From: JAAOII01 sp965207705
Lineage (GTDB): Bacteria; Pseudomonadota; Gammaproteobacteria; CBDBNL01; JAAOII01
Assembly (NCBI GenBank): GCA_965207705.1
Contig: OZ242292.1
Coordinates: 1,302,001-1,366,000 of the forward strand
Reading direction: 5' to 3'
DNA length: 64,000 nt
A program made the translations under genes and the position numbers. The notes under the pieces are model-generated. The model was given only the letters and a program-made list of their open reading frames with translations, did not search any database and was not told the DNA's origin. Positions 20,102-30,900 of the stretch are shown one piece after another. The first letter of the stretch is position 1. Each line of letters opens with the position of its first letter.

Positions 20102-23100
20102 ATGGGGGTTAAATGTACAAAAAGTAAATTAAAAAATAATTTAAAGAGTCATTTAAAGAGTCATTTTTTTATTATTTGCTTATCTTTGATAGCGGTGGGG
20201 ATAATGACAGGGTGTACTGAATTAGATAATAATGGAAACGGTTTGCATATAACTCCTCCTGCTCAACCTGCTCCTCCTCCCCCTGCTCCTCCTGCTCAAC
20301 TTCCTCCCCCTGCTCAACCTCCTCCCTCTGCTCAACTTCCTCCTCCTGCTCCCATTACTCCCCCTGTTCCTTTTGTGTGCTCCAATGATGTTCGGGCCTG
20401 TTCGGTGCCCTCTCTTACAGCTTTATACGATGGCGGTGTATTCTACTTTAATGAAGCTACAAGCGTTAACCGATCTATCAAAATTCGTGAAGGAGGCAAG
20501 CAAACTTTCTATGTTATTGTCCATGATTCCGATATACTATCTGGGGAATCTATCAATGTTACCATCAAGAGTAAAGCTATTAAGCCAAATACTAATTTCA
20601 CGGATAATTTAAATGGCTATATTTCTTCGGCACTTAAGATGGCTCCCGAGAATGTTCCATCCGCGCTTGAAAACTATACACATTCTGACGGATATGAAAT
20701 TTTTATCTTTACCTTAGGAGAAAATATTACGTTAGATGATAGAGTGGTCGGAGAACATGAGATTTCAGTTATCCCCATTGATGGCAATGGATTAGAAGGT
20801 TCTATTGACCTTTTTAAGATAGTTATTGTGATAGAGAACGTCAACGATGCTCCTGCAATATCTATGATTAATTCTACTGGTGGAGTTGTCGCAAGCAGTG
20901 AAAATATTTTTGAAGTGTTTGAAGGTGGTGAAGAAGGAACTATTAGTGTGGTGGCTAGAGATACGGATATACAGCATGGAGATATTGTTGACTTGAATAT
21001 TACCAGTGCTAATCTGCCAGCTGGGGTTATATCTATTGAGGCGGACAAACTATCCCAGTCCAATGCTATAAATAACCAAGAAGAGCATAACCAAGTAGAG
21101 TTTGTAATCCATATTGCCTCTGGACTTCTGCGGGATGCTGATATAGGTGAATATCTATTAAACCTCTTAGTTTATGATGAACTTGGCGGAGCAGAAGACA
21201 GGAGAACTATTACTCTAAAAGTAAAAAATACAGACGATGAGAGCAGCGCCCGCTATGCGGCAACTAGTGGAGGAGTTAGTAAACTGGATAGTGCGGATGG
21301 CGCCCCAGATACCTTCGCAATTTACGAAGGACAAAGCGGACGGATTGAGGTTGTAATCTCTGATGAGGATTTAGCGCGCACTCCGATTATCGTATCTAAC
21401 ATAACAGGCGACTCTATAGATTCTCAAATTATAAGCTCGGCTATTAGGACAAAAGCATCATCACCTGAGGAAAGAATATTAATAATTAATATCGGAAACG
21501 ACTTAATCAACTCCCAGCAGATTGATGATGCTCATATCGGGACTTATGAGCTTAGCTTTAATATTTCTAGTTCTGCTGGAGAAGTTGCCATTAACTATCC
21601 ATTTACTTTACAGATTATTAATGTTATGACTGTAAGCGATCCAGAGCAAGATCTTGATAGTGATGGAGTTCGCGACCCTTATGATGGGGCTCCCGCCAAC
21701 CCTGCCATGCAAACCCAGGGCAGTGGAACACGCGCTGACCCGTATCTTATCCATAATATTTATCAACTGCAGGCAATAGCTGGAGTTGACCATCAAGGGA
21801 GTAGTTTACAAGTATCCGAGTTTACAGGTAATTCTTATTTGTATGGGAATGGATTGGCTGAGCAGCTTAGCAGTCATTATCGTTTAGCAAATGATGTGAA
21901 CGCTTCCCTCACCTCAACCTGGAATGGTGGCGGCGGATTTATGTCTATAGGAGTAGGTTTTTGTGGTCAAAGGGGTGTTGAGCAATGCGATGCCACAACG
22001 TTAGCTCGCAGAGTGCGTAAATCCCCAGCACGCTTTAGCGGAATATTTAATGGATCTAATTTTGAAATCAGCGGCTTAACCATCAATAGGCAGTCAAGCT
22101 ATATTGGACTATTCGGCGCAGCAAGACGTGGTAGTATTATCGCTAATTTAAGATTAACCTCGGCAAACATTATAAATCCCGCCGCTCGCGCATATTCAAG
22201 ACATGCGGTCAAATTCAGCCATGGAGGGGTATTAGTAGGACAAATGTTAGGAGGCACCATAGATAATGTCCATGTTACTGGAACGTTAATAGGAGTTGGT
22301 TATAAATATGGAGGCGTAGTGGGGACACTTAGTCAATCTACGAACGGAGAAATATTCAGCACAATAAAAAACTCTATGGCGGACGTTAACATTACTGCCA
22401 ATGGCATTGGATTTGGTGGATTGGTGGGTTTGTTGGGGATTAACTCTTCCATACATGCATCTAATGCCAAAGGGAATGTGAAGACCGATTTAGGCGGGCA
22501 CAGTCAACTTCTTTCTCAAGAGGTAGGCGGATTAGTTGGAGCATCTTATGGTAATATATTTGCTTCTTATGCTTTGGGCGATGTGCGCGGTTTTTCTTAT
22601 GTGGGCGGATTGGCAGGCAGAGCACAAACAGGGGCAACAACTGCGAGTTTCGCTGCTGGTGATGTTGAAGGAGTTAAATACGTTGGTGGATTATTTGGTG
22701 ATGCGTTAAGAGGCACTCACAGGTATTTGTATTATAGCGGCGAGCTAATTGACTCTGGTTATATCAAGGGCGAGATAGGCGGCATAGTAGGAAAATTAGA
22801 GCATGAGGCAACTATTTACAGTGTTCTTAATATGCGCTCCCCACATCCTAGTAGTAAGCTTAGTGATGGAGGGCTAATATTTGGTCACATTGATCTGGAA
22901 TACAATTCAAATAGCCCTAATATTCATGATGCCTATTCAATTACTTTGCCTAACTATTCTTTGGGTTATATTACACATAAACGTTATCAAGGGGATAGTA
23001 TTGCGCCACTTTCTCTTCTTGGTGACAACTCCACGAGTATTAAATCAATATCTGCATCTCATTTGAGAAATTGTATCGGCAATGGATTTGCTCATAACGA

Positions 23101-23338
23101 TTTGGTGGATTGCGCTGGTTTATTTAATGATGATTATTGGGGAGATATACGTGTCTCATCATTAGGTTTAAATTTTAATGTTGATTGGGATTTCCTCCCT
23201 GGCGCTTATCCTACCATTAAAGCGCAACGAGTTACTGGGACTGGGGCTCTTGATGATGCCATTATTTTTCCTGCGCATGAAGAGCAAAGATGTTATATTG
23301 AACCTGCATATACTAACCGTACTAACTGCCCGAACTAA
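20102..23338 (+). CDS. 1078-residue short member of the cadherin-like/GLUG lipoprotein family
   Basis: Starts MGVKCTKSK; ATG 20102 is chosen over 20096 because the G-run at 20091-20095 then sits 6 nt upstream. A hydrophobic signal ends in a lipobox (IMTGC), followed by a Pro-rich linker of about 45 residues made of repeated PPAQ-type units. It has the same N-terminal domain as the 6748 gene (SLTALYDGGVFYFNEAT), then only about three cadherin-like modules. DLDSDGVRDPYDG, the GLUG head and the Cys tail EEQRCYIEPAYTNRTNC follow. It is therefore a minimal version of its giant neighbour: same anchor and head, far shorter stalk. A lipid-anchored surface protein is likely; the ligand is unknown. Confidence 0.85.
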   Translation: MGVKCTKSKLKNNLKSHLKSHFFIICLSLIAVGIMTGCTELDNNGNGLHITPPAQPAPPPPAPPAQLPPPAQPPPSAQLPPPAPITPPVPFVCSNDVRACSVPSLTALYDGGVFYFNEATSVNRSIKIREGGKQTFYVIVHDSDILSGESINVTIKSKAIKPNTNFTDNLNGYISSALKMAPENVPSALENYTHSDGYEIFIFTLGENITLDDRVVGEHEISVIPIDGNGLEGSIDLFKIVIVIENVNDAPAISMINSTGGVVASSENIFEVFEGGEEGTISVVARDTDIQHGDIVDLNITSANLPAGVISIEADKLSQSNAINNQEEHNQVEFVIHIASGLLRDADIGEYLLNLLVYDELGGAEDRRTITLKVKNTDDESSARYAATSGGVSKLDSADGAPDTFAIYEGQSGRIEVVISDEDLARTPIIVSNITGDSIDSQIISSAIRTKASSPEERILIINIGNDLINSQQIDDAHIGTYELSFNISSSAGEVAINYPFTLQIINVMTVSDPEQDLDSDGVRDPYDGAPANPAMQTQGSGTRADPYLIHNIYQLQAIAGVDHQGSSLQVSEFTGNSYLYGNGLAEQLSSHYRLANDVNASLTSTWNGGGGFMSIGVGFCGQRGVEQCDATTLARRVRKSPARFSGIFNGSNFEISGLTINRQSSYIGLFGAARRGSIIANLRLTSANIINPAARAYSRHAVKFSHGGVLVGQMLGGTIDNVHVTGTLIGVGYKYGGVVGTLSQSTNGEIFSTIKNSMADVNITANGIGFGGLVGLLGINSSIHASNAKGNVKTDLGGHSQLLSQEVGGLVGASYGNIFASYALGDVRGFSYVGGLAGRAQTGATTASFAAGDVEGVKYVGGLFGDALRGTHRYLYYSGELIDSGYIKGEIGGIVGKLEHEATIYSVLNMRSPHPSSKLSDGGLIFGHIDLEYNSNSPNIHDAYSITLPNYSLGYITHKRYQGDSIAPLSLLGDNSTSIKSISASHLRNCIGNGFAHNDLVDCAGLFNDDYWGDIRVSSLGLNFNVDWDFLPGAYPTIKAQRVTGTGALDDAIIFPAHEEQRCYIEPAYTNRTNCPN

Positions 23339-23359
23339 CAACACATAAATATATTTATA

Positions 23360-23387
23360 TTGATTTTAATAAATAATCACTTATAAT
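23360..23387 (+). promoter_or_regulatory. Promoter TTGATT-16-TATAAT, near-leaderless
   Basis: -35 TTGATT (23360-23365), 16-bp spacer, -10 TATAAT (23382-23387), then only 8 nt to the ATG at 23396. The motif TTGATTTTAAT at the -35 is shared with the promoters at 27908 and 31460. Confidence 0.7.
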
Positions 23388-23395
23388 ACTATGTT

Positions 23396-26300
23396 ATGAA
23401 GATATGTAAAACCAGTATCTACAGCTGTGGTTTATATAATTGCGGCGTGGGTTTTTATAATTGCGGTAAGAGTTTATATAACTATGGCAGAGGTTTATGT
23501 AATGGTTTCCATAAGGAATTCCATCATGGCTTAATGGATAAGGAAATAAGCAACACAACCGGCAATAGTATTGCTGCCAACAGCCAGTATAGATTTATAT
23601 CAAAGAAAATATCAGTACTTCTCCTTTCGTTAATTTGCGTCTTGACTTTGGCTGCCTGCGAAAGAAGCAGTAAAGAGAGTAGTTCAACAGCGCAGATACT
23701 TCCCCCCCCTCCCCCCGGTCCTGGTCCCAGCCCAATTAGTGTCTCAAATTTAAAGGTTATTCCAAATTACACCAATGCCACTCTTAGCTGGGATAATCCT
23801 GATGCTGTTATTACTCAAATTAACATAATCTACCAAAACACCACTGCTGATGGTATTGAAAAACAGGTAAACATAACAGACCGTGATGACATCCTCCCCA
23901 ATGCAAAAGTAACCAAAACGATAACTGGTTTAACCAATGGAACAACCTATATCTTTAGGGTGTACTTGGAACTGGGCGGTGCTGATGAGGAAAGAAGAAT
24001 TATTGTGAGAGAGAGATCTCGGCAAATTGGTCCCAACTTTGATGGAGACAAAGAAGCGGATGCGGTAGATGTAGATGATGATAATGATGGCGTTAATGAT
24101 GATATAGATCCTTTTCCGCGTGATAAAACTGAGAGCGCAGATTTGGATAACGACGGAGTTGGTGATAATCGCGACCTCTGTGATTATCCTGGCAGCAGCA
24201 GCGGCTGGCGAAATGGCACAGCTAGCGCGGTGGATAATGATGGTGATGGCTGTCGCGGGGATGGCGCCATGCCAGAAGATGCGGATGATAATGACGCAAC
24301 CAAATACGCCTTTGAGGTGTTAGATTTACGGATTATCCCTGGTGCTGCCAACGCCACTTTTACCTGGAATAATCCTGATGTTAACATTGCTCATATTAAC
24401 ATCAGCTACAAACTTAGTACTGCTGCTAACTTTGAAGACCCCATAACAATAACAGATAGCGCCAAAATAGCCAGCAATGCAACGAACGTAAACTACAATA
24501 TATCTGGATTAACTGCGGATATCTATACTTTTAATATACTCTTGGTATTAGGCGGCAATGATGAGAATAGAAGTGTGGTTACAACATCCATTACTCGGCT
24601 AATTGGTCCCAACCTTGATGGAGATAAATATGCGGATGCCGACCCTCTTGAGCTTGATGAAGATGGAGATGGCGTGAATGACGAACAGGATGCCTTCCCT
24701 CGTGATACCACTTTATCCATCTTTACGGTGACAGGATTAGCAGCGACTCCTGGCACTAACAATGTAACCCTTAGCTGGAATAATCCCAATGCGCAAATAG
24801 CTAATATTAGTATAAGTTATAAAGTTGCTGGTTCTACTGATGAGCCCCTAACAAAAAGCAGCACTCAAATAACCCCCGATGCGCAAGAAACCATAACCGG
24901 ACTAACCAACGGACAATCATATAATTTCACTGTTAGTTTGACATTAACTGGCACTGATATTGATAAAAGAGTCGTGGGGGCATCCATTACCGCAACCCCT
25001 GACATCTTTGGAGTAAGAGAATTATTGGCAATTCCTGGCATTGATAATGTAACGCTTATCTGGAATAACCCCGATGCAGATATAGCCAGCATTGACATAA
25101 GCTACCACAACGCAAGCGCCCCTGATGTTTTACAATACTTGCCTCTAATAACAAATAGCTCTAAAGTAGGCAGGAATATAATGGATGTCCAACAATTTAT
25201 AAACAACCTGACTGCTGGAGAACCCTATACCTTCATTGTTGGTCTGACATTAAATGGGACTTATGCTGATAGGGAAGTAGAGGTGGCATCCGTTAACGTA
25301 ACTCCTGGCGTTTTTTCAGTAATAGCATTACAGGCAACTCCTGGTGCCGGCAATGTAACTCTTAGCTGGCATAATCCGAATGCGCAAATAATCAGCATTA
25401 ATATAAGTTACCAAATTATAGGTTCTAATGATGTGCCTCTAATAGAAAACAGCGCTCAAATAACCCCTGGCGCCCGGAATGTGCAAGAAACCATAACTGG
25501 ACTAACCAACGGAGAACTATATAGTTTCACTGTTAACTTGACATTAGAGGGCGCTGCTGCTGGCAGGGAAGGAGCAGCGCCATCCGTTACCGCAACTCCT
25601 GACGTCTTTTCAGTAACAGAATTAGAAGCAATTCCTGGCGTTAGGAATGTAACTCTTAGTTGGAATAATCCCGCTAAACCAATAGCGAGCATTAGTATAA
25701 GTTATAAAATCACTGGTTCTGCTGCTGCCGAAACAACAAGCAGCACTCAAATAGCCCCTGGTGCCCAGAATGTGCAAGAAATCATAACTGGACTAACCAA
25801 CGGAGAATCCTATAGCTTCACTGTTAGCTTGACATTAGAGGGCGATGCTGCTGGTAGGGAAGGAGCAGCGCCATCCATTACCGCAACTCCTGACTCCTTT
25901 TCAGTAACAGATTTAACAGTGACTCCTGGCGACAGTAGCGCCACCCTTAGCTGGAATAACCCCGATGCAGACATATTCAGCATTAGAATAAGTTACCGAA
26001 GAGATGGTTCTATTTTGCAAGAATACCCCGCAATAAGGAATAGAGAGAAAACACGCAAGAATGCAATGAATGTCCAACAAACCATAAGAGGCATAGCCAT
26101 CGCAGGATACTATACTTTCGCTGTTAGTTTGACATTAGATGGCGATGATGCTGGCAGGGAAGGAGCGGCGTTTTCCAGGAGGGTGGGTGTTGGTCCCGAT
26201 TACGATGGAGATGATTTACTTGATTTTGAGGATACTGATGACAATAATGACGGAGAGATGGATAACGATACAGACGGTGATGGAATCCCTGATTTTAGGG

Positions 26301-27868
26301 ACCCTGATAGAAACGGCGATGGCAAAATAGACGTAGACACGGATAACGACGGAGAGTTTGATTATGAGGATAGGGATGAAAACGGCGACGGTGTTGACGA
26401 TATAGACACAGACGGTGATGGAATACATGATTTTAGAGACCCTGATGCAAACGGTGATGGCAGGGTAGACATAGACACAGATAAAGACGGAATATTAAAT
26501 TATTTAGATACTGATGACGATAATGATACTGTTCTTGATGAAGCAGACGTGGATGATGATGGCGATGGCCTAATAGAGATTACCACTGCTGAGCAATTCA
26601 ACCAAGTCCGCCATAATCTATTAGGTAGCAATTTCACACTCAGCGATGGAGGCATGGGCAATGCCAGCGGCTGTGGCAACGGCACCATAACTGGCGATGA
26701 CATTACAACATGCAATGGTTATGAACTTAGTGCTGATATATCCCTTGACAATTACACCAACTGGCAGCCAATTGGCAGTTGTCCTACATTAATCTCTTCC
26801 CCCCCTTCGCCTTTTTCTCCCTCCTTTAGTGCTTGCACTGATTTAGATGCATTATTCAGTACTATTTTTGATGGTAATGGTTGGGCAATCAGCAATCTTA
26901 CTATAACAAATCCAGTTGCCCCCTATAACAGCGCGGCTGGACTATTTGGAGCAATTAACTCTACCGCCATCCTGCGTAATATTCGTATCCGTTCTGCCAG
27001 TGTTAGTGGCGGCGTGACTAATGTAGGGATGTTAGTTGGTTATGCAGAAGGAGCTACCATCAGGAATAGTTCCGCAGAAGGCGATGTTACGGCTTCTGGC
27101 AATAATATCGGCGGTCTGGCTGGTTATGTCAGTAATGCTGATATCAGAATGTCTTATGCGTCTGGATCTATCAGCGGGAATGCTAATGTCGGTGGTCTGA
27201 TTGGTTATGGGGGGACAACAGCAATCTGGTATTCTTATGCGTCTGGGTCTGTCAGTGGGGACAATAATGTTGGCGGTATGGTTGGCGGTGGTGGCGGACT
27301 TCAGCTCGATATTATACTTTCTTATGTGGTCGGTGGATCTGTGAGTGCTACTGGCGATTATGTCGGCGGTCTGGTTGGTTTGGGGAGTTCGGAGACCAGA
27401 ATTACTTCATCTTATGCAGCAGGCGGGGATATTACGGGGAATAATAATGTCGGCGGTCTGCTTGGCGCGGGATCTTTTTCCAGAATTATTTCATCTTATG
27501 CGGCGCCCGCGTCTTTCAGCAAGACGGGCGGCTCTACCATTAATATTAATGATTACTTTGGCGGTCTGATTGGCGATGAGTCCATTTTTGGTACCCCCTT
27601 TCCTTTATTCTCCCCCTCCGCCGATTATTATTGGGATAGCCAAACAAGTGGCAGCAGTGTAACAAGAACAATAGGTAATCAGGATGGTGCTAGCGAGGGT
27701 AAAACCACTGCTCAATTGCAGAACCCCATAACGTTTGCAGGAAGTATTTATGCAAATTGGGCAACAGATCCATGTGATGACGATTCCCGTGCTTGGGATC
27801 TTGGCAATAGGTTTCAATACCCAGCTCTCACCTGCACTCCCAACGGGTTAGCTCCCCAACGTCCATAA
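23396..27868 (+). CDS. FN3-like/acidic-stalk/GLUG lipoprotein, 1490 aa
   Basis: Signal core KKISVLLLSLICVLTLAAC with lipobox Cys 88, then a Pro/Gly linker. Seven fibronectin-III-like modules follow (each with V..L...P....TLSWNNP and ITGLTNG.SY.F.V.L). The first two are separated by acidic DxDxDG calcium-type stretches. A longer acidic stalk (near 940-1055) leads into DDDGDGLIEITTAEQ, a GLUG head with NVGGLIG/SYASGS repeats, and a tail ending LTCTPNGLAPQRP. Residues 12-39 are a 7-residue repeat (GLYNCGV type), giving an unusually long region before the signal core. M47 (ATG 23534) is an alternative start, but the promoter position and paralogues favour 23396. Probably a surface-exposed adhesin-like lipoprotein; the partner is unknown. 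Confidence 0.8.
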   Translation: MKICKTSIYSCGLYNCGVGFYNCGKSLYNYGRGLCNGFHKEFHHGLMDKEISNTTGNSIAANSQYRFISKKISVLLLSLICVLTLAACERSSKESSSTAQILPPPPPGPGPSPISVSNLKVIPNYTNATLSWDNPDAVITQINIIYQNTTADGIEKQVNITDRDDILPNAKVTKTITGLTNGTTYIFRVYLELGGADEERRIIVRERSRQIGPNFDGDKEADAVDVDDDNDGVNDDIDPFPRDKTESADLDNDGVGDNRDLCDYPGSSSGWRNGTASAVDNDGDGCRGDGAMPEDADDNDATKYAFEVLDLRIIPGAANATFTWNNPDVNIAHINISYKLSTAANFEDPITITDSAKIASNATNVNYNISGLTADIYTFNILLVLGGNDENRSVVTTSITRLIGPNLDGDKYADADPLELDEDGDGVNDEQDAFPRDTTLSIFTVTGLAATPGTNNVTLSWNNPNAQIANISISYKVAGSTDEPLTKSSTQITPDAQETITGLTNGQSYNFTVSLTLTGTDIDKRVVGASITATPDIFGVRELLAIPGIDNVTLIWNNPDADIASIDISYHNASAPDVLQYLPLITNSSKVGRNIMDVQQFINNLTAGEPYTFIVGLTLNGTYADREVEVASVNVTPGVFSVIALQATPGAGNVTLSWHNPNAQIISINISYQIIGSNDVPLIENSAQITPGARNVQETITGLTNGELYSFTVNLTLEGAAAGREGAAPSVTATPDVFSVTELEAIPGVRNVTLSWNNPAKPIASISISYKITGSAAAETTSSTQIAPGAQNVQEIITGLTNGESYSFTVSLTLEGDAAGREGAAPSITATPDSFSVTDLTVTPGDSSATLSWNNPDADIFSIRISYRRDGSILQEYPAIRNREKTRKNAMNVQQTIRGIAIAGYYTFAVSLTLDGDDAGREGAAFSRRVGVGPDYDGDDLLDFEDTDDNNDGEMDNDTDGDGIPDFRDPDRNGDGKIDVDTDNDGEFDYEDRDENGDGVDDIDTDGDGIHDFRDPDANGDGRVDIDTDKDGILNYLDTDDDNDTVLDEADVDDDGDGLIEITTAEQFNQVRHNLLGSNFTLSDGGMGNASGCGNGTITGDDITTCNGYELSADISLDNYTNWQPIGSCPTLISSPPSPFSPSFSACTDLDALFSTIFDGNGWAISNLTITNPVAPYNSAAGLFGAINSTAILRNIRIRSASVSGGVTNVGMLVGYAEGATIRNSSAEGDVTASGNNIGGLAGYVSNADIRMSYASGSISGNANVGGLIGYGGTTAIWYSYASGSVSGDNNVGGMVGGGGGLQLDIILSYVVGGSVSATGDYVGGLVGLGSSETRITSSYAAGGDITGNNNVGGLLGAGSFSRIISSYAAPASFSKTGGSTININDYFGGLIGDESIFGTPFPLFSPSADYYWDSQTSGSSVTRTIGNQDGASEGKTTAQLQNPITFAGSIYANWATDPCDDDSRAWDLGNRFQYPALTCTPNGLAPQRP
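23429..23512 (+). repeat. 21-bp tandem repeat in the N-terminal coding region
   Basis: Four 21-bp units beginning ggtttatataattgcgg at 23429, 23450, 23471 and 23492 (the last degenerate) encode GLYNCGV, GFYNCGK, SLYNYGR and GLCNGFH. They are in frame, so copy-number change would lengthen the pre-signal region without a frameshift. Confidence 0.85.
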
Positions 27869-27907
27869 AGTACACATAAACAAAAATCACATAAATACAT
27901 AATAACC

Positions 27908-27935
27908 TTGACTTTAATCCATAGTAATTTATAAT
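27908..27935 (+). promoter_or_regulatory. Promoter TTGACT-16-TATAAT, near-leaderless
   Basis: -35 TTGACT (27908-27913, within TTGACTTTAAT), 16-bp spacer, -10 TATAAT (27930-27935), then 8 nt to ATG 27944. Same layout as the promoter at 23360. Confidence 0.75.
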
Positions 27936-27943
27936 AATATGCT

Positions 27944-30900
27944 ATGGACACGTATAGAACCCGTCCTTGCAGCGAAGGCTTATACTGCAGCAAGGTTTTA
28001 TATAAGGACTTACTTAAGAACTTATATAGTAGATTAAAGAATAAGGAAATAGGTGGTGGAACCAACAATAGGATTGCTGCGAACAACCAGCACATATTTA
28101 TACCAAAGAAAATATCAGCACTACTACTTGTGCTAATTTGCGTCTTGACTCTGGCTGCCTGCGGCGGCGGGGGCAAGCGAGCAGGTGACCCAGTAGGAGG
28201 TAGTCCAGGAGTATATCCAGGAGGCGAGATAGAAACGAAGCTCTCTACCCCAATTGGTGTATCAAATTTAAAGATTATTCCAAATGTAACCAGCGCCACT
28301 CTTAGCTGGAATAATCCTGATACGAATATTGCTCAAATTAACATAATCTACCAAAACACCGCTGCTGATAGCTTTGAAAGGCAAGAAAACATAACAGATA
28401 ATGATAGCATCCGCCCCAATGTAACCGTAACCAAAGTAATAACTGGTTTAACCAATGGAACAAGCTATATCTTTAATGTCCTCTTGGAACTGGACGACGC
28501 CGATGAGAATAAAAGAGTCGTTGCAAGAGAAATGACTCGGCTAATTGGTCCCAACCTTGATGGAGATGAATATGCGGATGCCGATCCTCTTGAGCTTGAT
28601 AAAGATGGAGATGGGGTTAATAACGAGCGGGATGTTTACCCTGATGATGCCACTTTATTTGGCTTTGCAGTAACAGGACTACAAGCGACTCCTGGCATTG
28701 GCAATGTAACCCTTAGCTGGAATAATCCAGCTGCAAACATAACCAGCATTAGTATCAGCTACCACAACGAAAGTGCCCCTGATGTTTTACAATATTTACC
28801 TCTAATAACAAATAGGACTAAAACAGGCATGAACGCAAAAAATGTCCAACAAGTTATAACGGACCTAACCAACGAAGAACCCTATACCTTCAAGGTTAGC
28901 TTGACATTAACTGGCACTGATGCTGGTAGGGAAGGTGCTGCGGCATCCGTTACCGTAACTCCTGGCATCTTTGCAGTAATAAGATTGCAAGCAGCTCCTG
29001 GCGCTGGTAATGTAACTCTTAACTGGAATAATCCCTCCGCAAATATATCCAGCATTAATATAAGTTACCAAAGAGATGGTTCTACTGATGTGCAATATTG
29101 GGACCTAATAACAGCCCCCGCTCAAATAGAAAGCAATGGAATGAGTGTGCAAGAAACTATAACCGGACTAACCAATGGAGAACTATATACTTTCAACGTT
29201 AGTTTGACATTGGACGGTGCTGATGCTGATAGGAAAGTCGCAGTGGCATCCGTTACCGCAACCCCTGACATCTTTGCAGTAACAAAACTACAAGCAACTC
29301 CTGGTGTTAGTAATGTAACCCTTAGCTGGAATAATCCCGCTGCACGGATAGCCAGCATTAATATAAGTTACCAAAGAGATGGTTCTAATGATGTGCAATA
29401 TTGGGACCTGATAACAGCCCCCGCTCAAATAGAAAAAACTAAAATGAATGTGCAAGAAACCATATACGGGCTAACCAATGGAGAATCGTATACTTTCAAC
29501 GTTAGTTTGACATTGAAAGATGCTGATGCTGGCAGGGAAGGTGCTGCGGCATCCGTCACCGCAACTCCTGACATCTTTGTAGTAACAATATTAGAGGCAA
29601 TTCCTAGCGACGGAGGAGTCGCCCTTACCTGGAATAACCCTGCTGCAGATATAGTCAATATTAATATAAGTTACCGAAGAGACGGTTCTACTTTGCAAAA
29701 ATTTCTTACAATAACTGATGAAGATAGACTAGGCATGGGCGCAATTCATGTCCGACAGGTCATAACGGACCTAACCAACGAAGAATACTATAATTTCACT
29801 ATTGATTTGACATTAGGCGTAGATTACGCAAGCAGGAAAGGTGCGGCTCCTTCCATTAGGGTGGCTATTGGTCCCGATTTAGATGGAGACAAATATGCTG
29901 ATTTTGTAGATGATGATGAAAATGGCGACGGCGTTGACGATATAGACACAGACGGTGATGGAATACATGATTTTAAAGACCCTGATGCAAACGGCGATGG
30001 CAGACCAGATAGAGACAGCGATAATGACGGAATATTTGATTATTTAGATACTGATGACGATAATGATACTATTCCTGATGAAGCAGACGTAGATGATGAT
30101 GGTGATGGACTTATAGAGATTGCCACAGCCGAGCAACTTAACCAAACCCGCCATAATCTTTTGGGTAGCAGCTTCAAGCTAAGCCCGGGAGACACTGGTA
30201 ATGCCACTGGCTGCGGTGCTCCTCTGACCAGCATCACTGAATGCAACGGCTATGAGCTTAGTAATAATATATCCCTTGCCGACTATGATAACTGGGAGCC
30301 AATTGGTAGTTGTCTTAGATTCAGTGGTAGTATGTGCACTCCTGTAAATGAATTTTTCAATACTATTTTTGATGGCAATGGTTATATAATCAGCAATCTT
30401 ACTATAACAAACCCTGTTGCTCCCTACACCAACGCGTCTGGACTATTTGGAGCAATTAACTCTGCTGCCGTCCTGCGTAATATTCATATTCGTTCTGCCA
30501 ATATTACTGGCGGCGAGAATAATGTGGGGATGTTAGTTGGTTATGTGGGGGGATCAAGAAGAAGTGAAAACATCATTAATAGTTCCACAGAAGGGAATGT
30601 TAATGCTTCTGGCAGTAATGCTGGCGGTCTGATTGGTTATGGCAGTAACGCTAAAATAATTTCATCTTGGACGGCAGGCGGTACTGTCAGCGGGGGTGAT
30701 TATGTCGGCGGTCTGGTTGGTTCTTGGAGTTCTGGTGATATTACTTCGTCTTATGCAGAGGTCCAGTATGTCAGCGGTGTTGATTATGTCGGTGGTCTGA
30801 TTGGTTTTGGGGGTTCTATGGGAGTCAGGTCTTCTTACGCGTCTGGGGCTGTCAGCGGTGACGCTGATGTTGGTGGTCTGGCTGGTCAAGGTTTTTCTCT

